Source: Thereva unica (Eukaryota; Arthropoda; Insecta; Diptera; Therevidae). Taken from it: a DNA stretch of 64,000 nucleotides. Of the stretch, positions 61,840 to 64,000 are shown piece by piece. The stretch spans positions 3,946,001-4,010,000 of the forward strand of contig OX465281.1 in NCBI GenBank assembly GCA_949987705.1, written 5' to 3'. The position numbers and the translations under genes are program-made. Each line of letters starts with the position of its first letter. Position 1 is the first letter of the stretch. The notes under the pieces are model-generated. The model did no database searches. It had not been told where the DNA came from and worked only from the letters and a program-made list of their open reading frames with translations.

Positions 61840-62278
61840 AGCCGCGCCATCCGAATCATCTGAGATGACAGCCTTTGCATCTCCATCAACTCTCTGAGAC
61901 ACCGTTTGAATGTAGCAGCGCTATTACCACAGCGATTGTTCCGCAATGCACAAAACTAGCCCGCTCGGCACACCTCCATACCCTACAGCCCCCCTTTCGC
62001 GCACATGTTCTAGAAGTTCGTTTATGAATAGAACAACTCAACTGTGGAATAATCTTCCACAGTCAATTTTCCCGAACTCGTACAACACCCAAGAGTTCAA
62101 ACGTAAGGTTCATCGCCACCTGCTCCAACACCCCCCCCCCCGACCCCCCTAATCCTATCATTTTCTTTTCTATCTTTCAAACCAAGCTTGTTACTAGACA
62201 CTGAACCACAACCTGAACGACATGACAGACTGGTAGTACAAAGGGTGATTCCTAAGCTTGGTTTTCCCACATAAAAAA
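61840..62278 (+). mobile_element. Third, shorter LINE 3' end
   Basis: Fragments of the same C-terminal region (RTTQLWNNLPQSIFPNSYNT at about 62029-62090) are followed by a second copy of the 3' terminus (GTACAAAGGGTGATTCCTAA) and oligo(A) at 62270-62279. Confidence 0.75.
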
Positions 62279-62289
62279 AACATAGAAAT

Positions 62290-63440
62290 AAGGGGCGGCG
62301 GGGTGATGCAGCGCGATGCTATAAACCGTAGACCGTTCAACGTAGATCTTCTGCGGGAGAGCGTTAAAAAGCGAGATTTTGCTGGAAACCTGCAACAAAT
62401 ATTAAACCCGCAAACCGTTTCTGACGACACAAATATTGAAGAGCTGTGGAGTACGACAAAGGGCGCAATATTGACGGCTGCGGAAACGACCATCGGCTAT
62501 GTCCGAAAAAACCAGCAACACTGGATCTCGGACACAACCTGGCAAAAATAGAACGCAGGAGAGCCCTAAAAAATAACGTAAACTCTACAAGCGACCCCAA
62601 AAGACGTTACCAACTTGAACGGGAATACTCCCAATTGCACCGGGAGGTTAAGAAAAGTGTCCGGCGTAATAAAAGGCAGCAGATAAATGAGCTCGCAGAA
62701 AAAGCGAGGTTAAGGTGCTGTTGCTGTACCAAACTACTAAACAGCTCTCGGGAAAGCCCTCTACTAAAAAGAAAGCCGTTAAGAGTGCGGAAGGAAGGCT
62801 GCTGTGCAGCGACGAGGAGCAACTCCAAAGATGGAGAGATTACTTATTTCTTCGCCGCCCTGAATGGTACACTTACGCAGGAACCTCAGGGAACCAGCAA
62901 CAATGCACAGCCAATAAGAATCACCACCCGGGCCCCATCCAAGACGAAAATATGTAGTAACCGCAATTCATGCGATGGCCAATGGTAAAGCAGCTGGAAA
63001 AGATCGCATCCCGCCAGAATTGTTGAAAGCTGATTCAAGCCTCATAGCAGTTGCGCTTCAGCGAGAAATAGCATGGAACACCTGTACCTTTCCGGAGGAT
63101 TGGACGGAAGGTATCATAGTCAAAATACCAAAAAAGGGCGACCTAACAAAATGCGACATCTGGAGAGCCATCTGTTTACTATCTACAGTGGGCAAAATTT
63201 TGTCCCATTACTATCTAGGATAAGTGAGGCAGTAGACCAAACGCTTAGAAGGCAGCAGGCCGGATTCAGGTAGGAAAACCTAGAAAGAACAACGTGGAGG
63301 AGAACTATACTAGAAGAAGCCGCAACAACTGGGGGATCCTGGTCGGAGCTGACGGCTGTCGCGCAAAACAGCGTCCGCTGGAGGGCAACGGTTTCCGCCC
63401 TATGTCCCATGAGGAATTAAAGGAGCGCAATGACGAAATG
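62290..63440 (+). mobile_element. RTE-type LINE, second copy, different internal deletion
   Basis: Begins with the region the 0.8-2.6 kb copy lacks: RRPFNVDLLRESVKKRDFAG, QHWISDTTWQ, EREYSQLHREVKKSVRRNKR and, at 62975, ANGKAAGKDRIPPELLKADS then FPEDWTEGIIVKIPKKGDL. After RRQQAGFR (about 63270) it jumps to the C-terminal TTWRRTILEEAATTGGSWSE at 63290, losing most of the RT palm and thumb. Frameshifts at about 62560, 62830 and 63160. Confidence 0.8.
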
Positions 63441-63663
63441 GGGTGATGGAGTACTTTTCCAAGCTCAAGAAGTCTCTCGGCAACCCCCCCGACCCTTAAC
63501 CAGCGTAGACAGAGTGGAAGCGAACCTGCCTGTTTTTTTAAGTCTGTTGCTTTAGTTAGGTGTTTATCCTATTTTAGTTTACATCGCGCCGTGTTTGAAG
63601 TGAACTGTCGAAAATTCATCTGCGCGCGGCTATTGTTTGTTTTTATTGAAACCTTCTTTTAAA

Positions 63664-63759
63664 ATGAGTGATAACGAACTATGCAATAAAGATTTCTCTT
63701 GTGCTCATAGTGGCATCACTGACGTAAAACAACATGCATCGACATTCTCTAAGTTATAA
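63664..63759 (+). other. Short open frame like the N-terminal zinc-finger block of a transposon protein
   Basis: The frame reads MSDNELCNKDFSCAHSGITD, then VKQHASTFSKL and a stop. The CxxxFSxAHxGxxDVKxH pattern is common in repeat-encoded (hAT-like/BED-type) proteins of insects. Only 31 codons; function unknown. Confidence 0.3.
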
Positions 63760-64000
63760 TAGCATGGATTGCTCGCATAAGCTACTGCTTTTTATCTGCA
63801 GTGATTCAAAAATTAAGAGTTTAATTGCGGAAGAACAAAAGCTGAGAGGATTGTGTGTAAAATATTATCTAAAGAGTTAGTTACAATTATCATAAATACG
63901 ACACAGAAAACACAATTGTGTTTTTCTATATCTACGGATGCAAACAATAAAAGAAAAAGAAAAATGTTACCAATTTGCATTCGTTTTTTTCGACTATGAT

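Overview
This is a eukaryotic, almost certainly insect window. Two conserved spliced genes can be read on the minus strand, with GT-AG introns, GTAAG-type donors and AT-rich non-coding DNA, and their proteins look dipteran or lower-dipteran. Nearly everything else is decayed transposable elements: non-LTR retrotransposons of the RTE, R1, Jockey and CR1-like types, a Gypsy relic, Tc1/mariner-like and hAT-like pieces, tRNA-derived SINEs and many hairpin MITEs. Most lesser reading frames are chance or transposon debris.

Gene 1 is a choline/ethanolamine phosphotransferase, the orthologue of Drosophila bbc and human CEPT1. It runs from 42707 down to 13569 over about 29 kb. Six constant coding exons were joined by hand, plus a cassette of three alternative exons (33492-33620, 28426-28557, 22291-22422). 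Each cassette exon encodes the same membrane segment and each ends in GG(V/C)GKNGSTVA. Any one of them gives a continuous protein of 432 or 433 residues. Gene 2 is drk, the Grb2 adaptor (SH3-SH2-SH3), at 59578 down to 55987. It is complete except for its first coding exon, which lies beyond the right edge. A candidate signal-peptide exon (3781-3697, minus) next to a GC-rich segment may mark a third gene that continues off the left edge.

Layout: 0.8-3.0 kb RTE element and a LINE 3' end; 3.7-4.4 kb candidate first exon and promoter; 4.9-7.2 kb MITEs and a minus-strand LINE relic; 7.5-12.8 kb a stack of nested DNA transposons that includes a small element carrying C2H2 zinc fingers; 13.3 kb a perfect hairpin beside the bbc 3' end; 13.6-42.7 kb bbc, with introns full of LINE, Gypsy, R1 and Jockey fragments, SINEs and MITEs; 43-55 kb intergenic foldback elements; 56-59.6 kb drk; 59.8-63.4 kb LINE copies.

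The main points of interest are the three-way alternative exon set in bbc; a group of otherwise dissimilar MITEs that share GGG...CCC tips and a 3-bp CWG target duplication, proved by one element nested in another; two hAT-type MITE copies with readable 8-bp duplications; and the zinc-finger-bearing element at 12.0-12.7 kb. All assignments come from reading the sequence and from memory of protein families; no database search was run.
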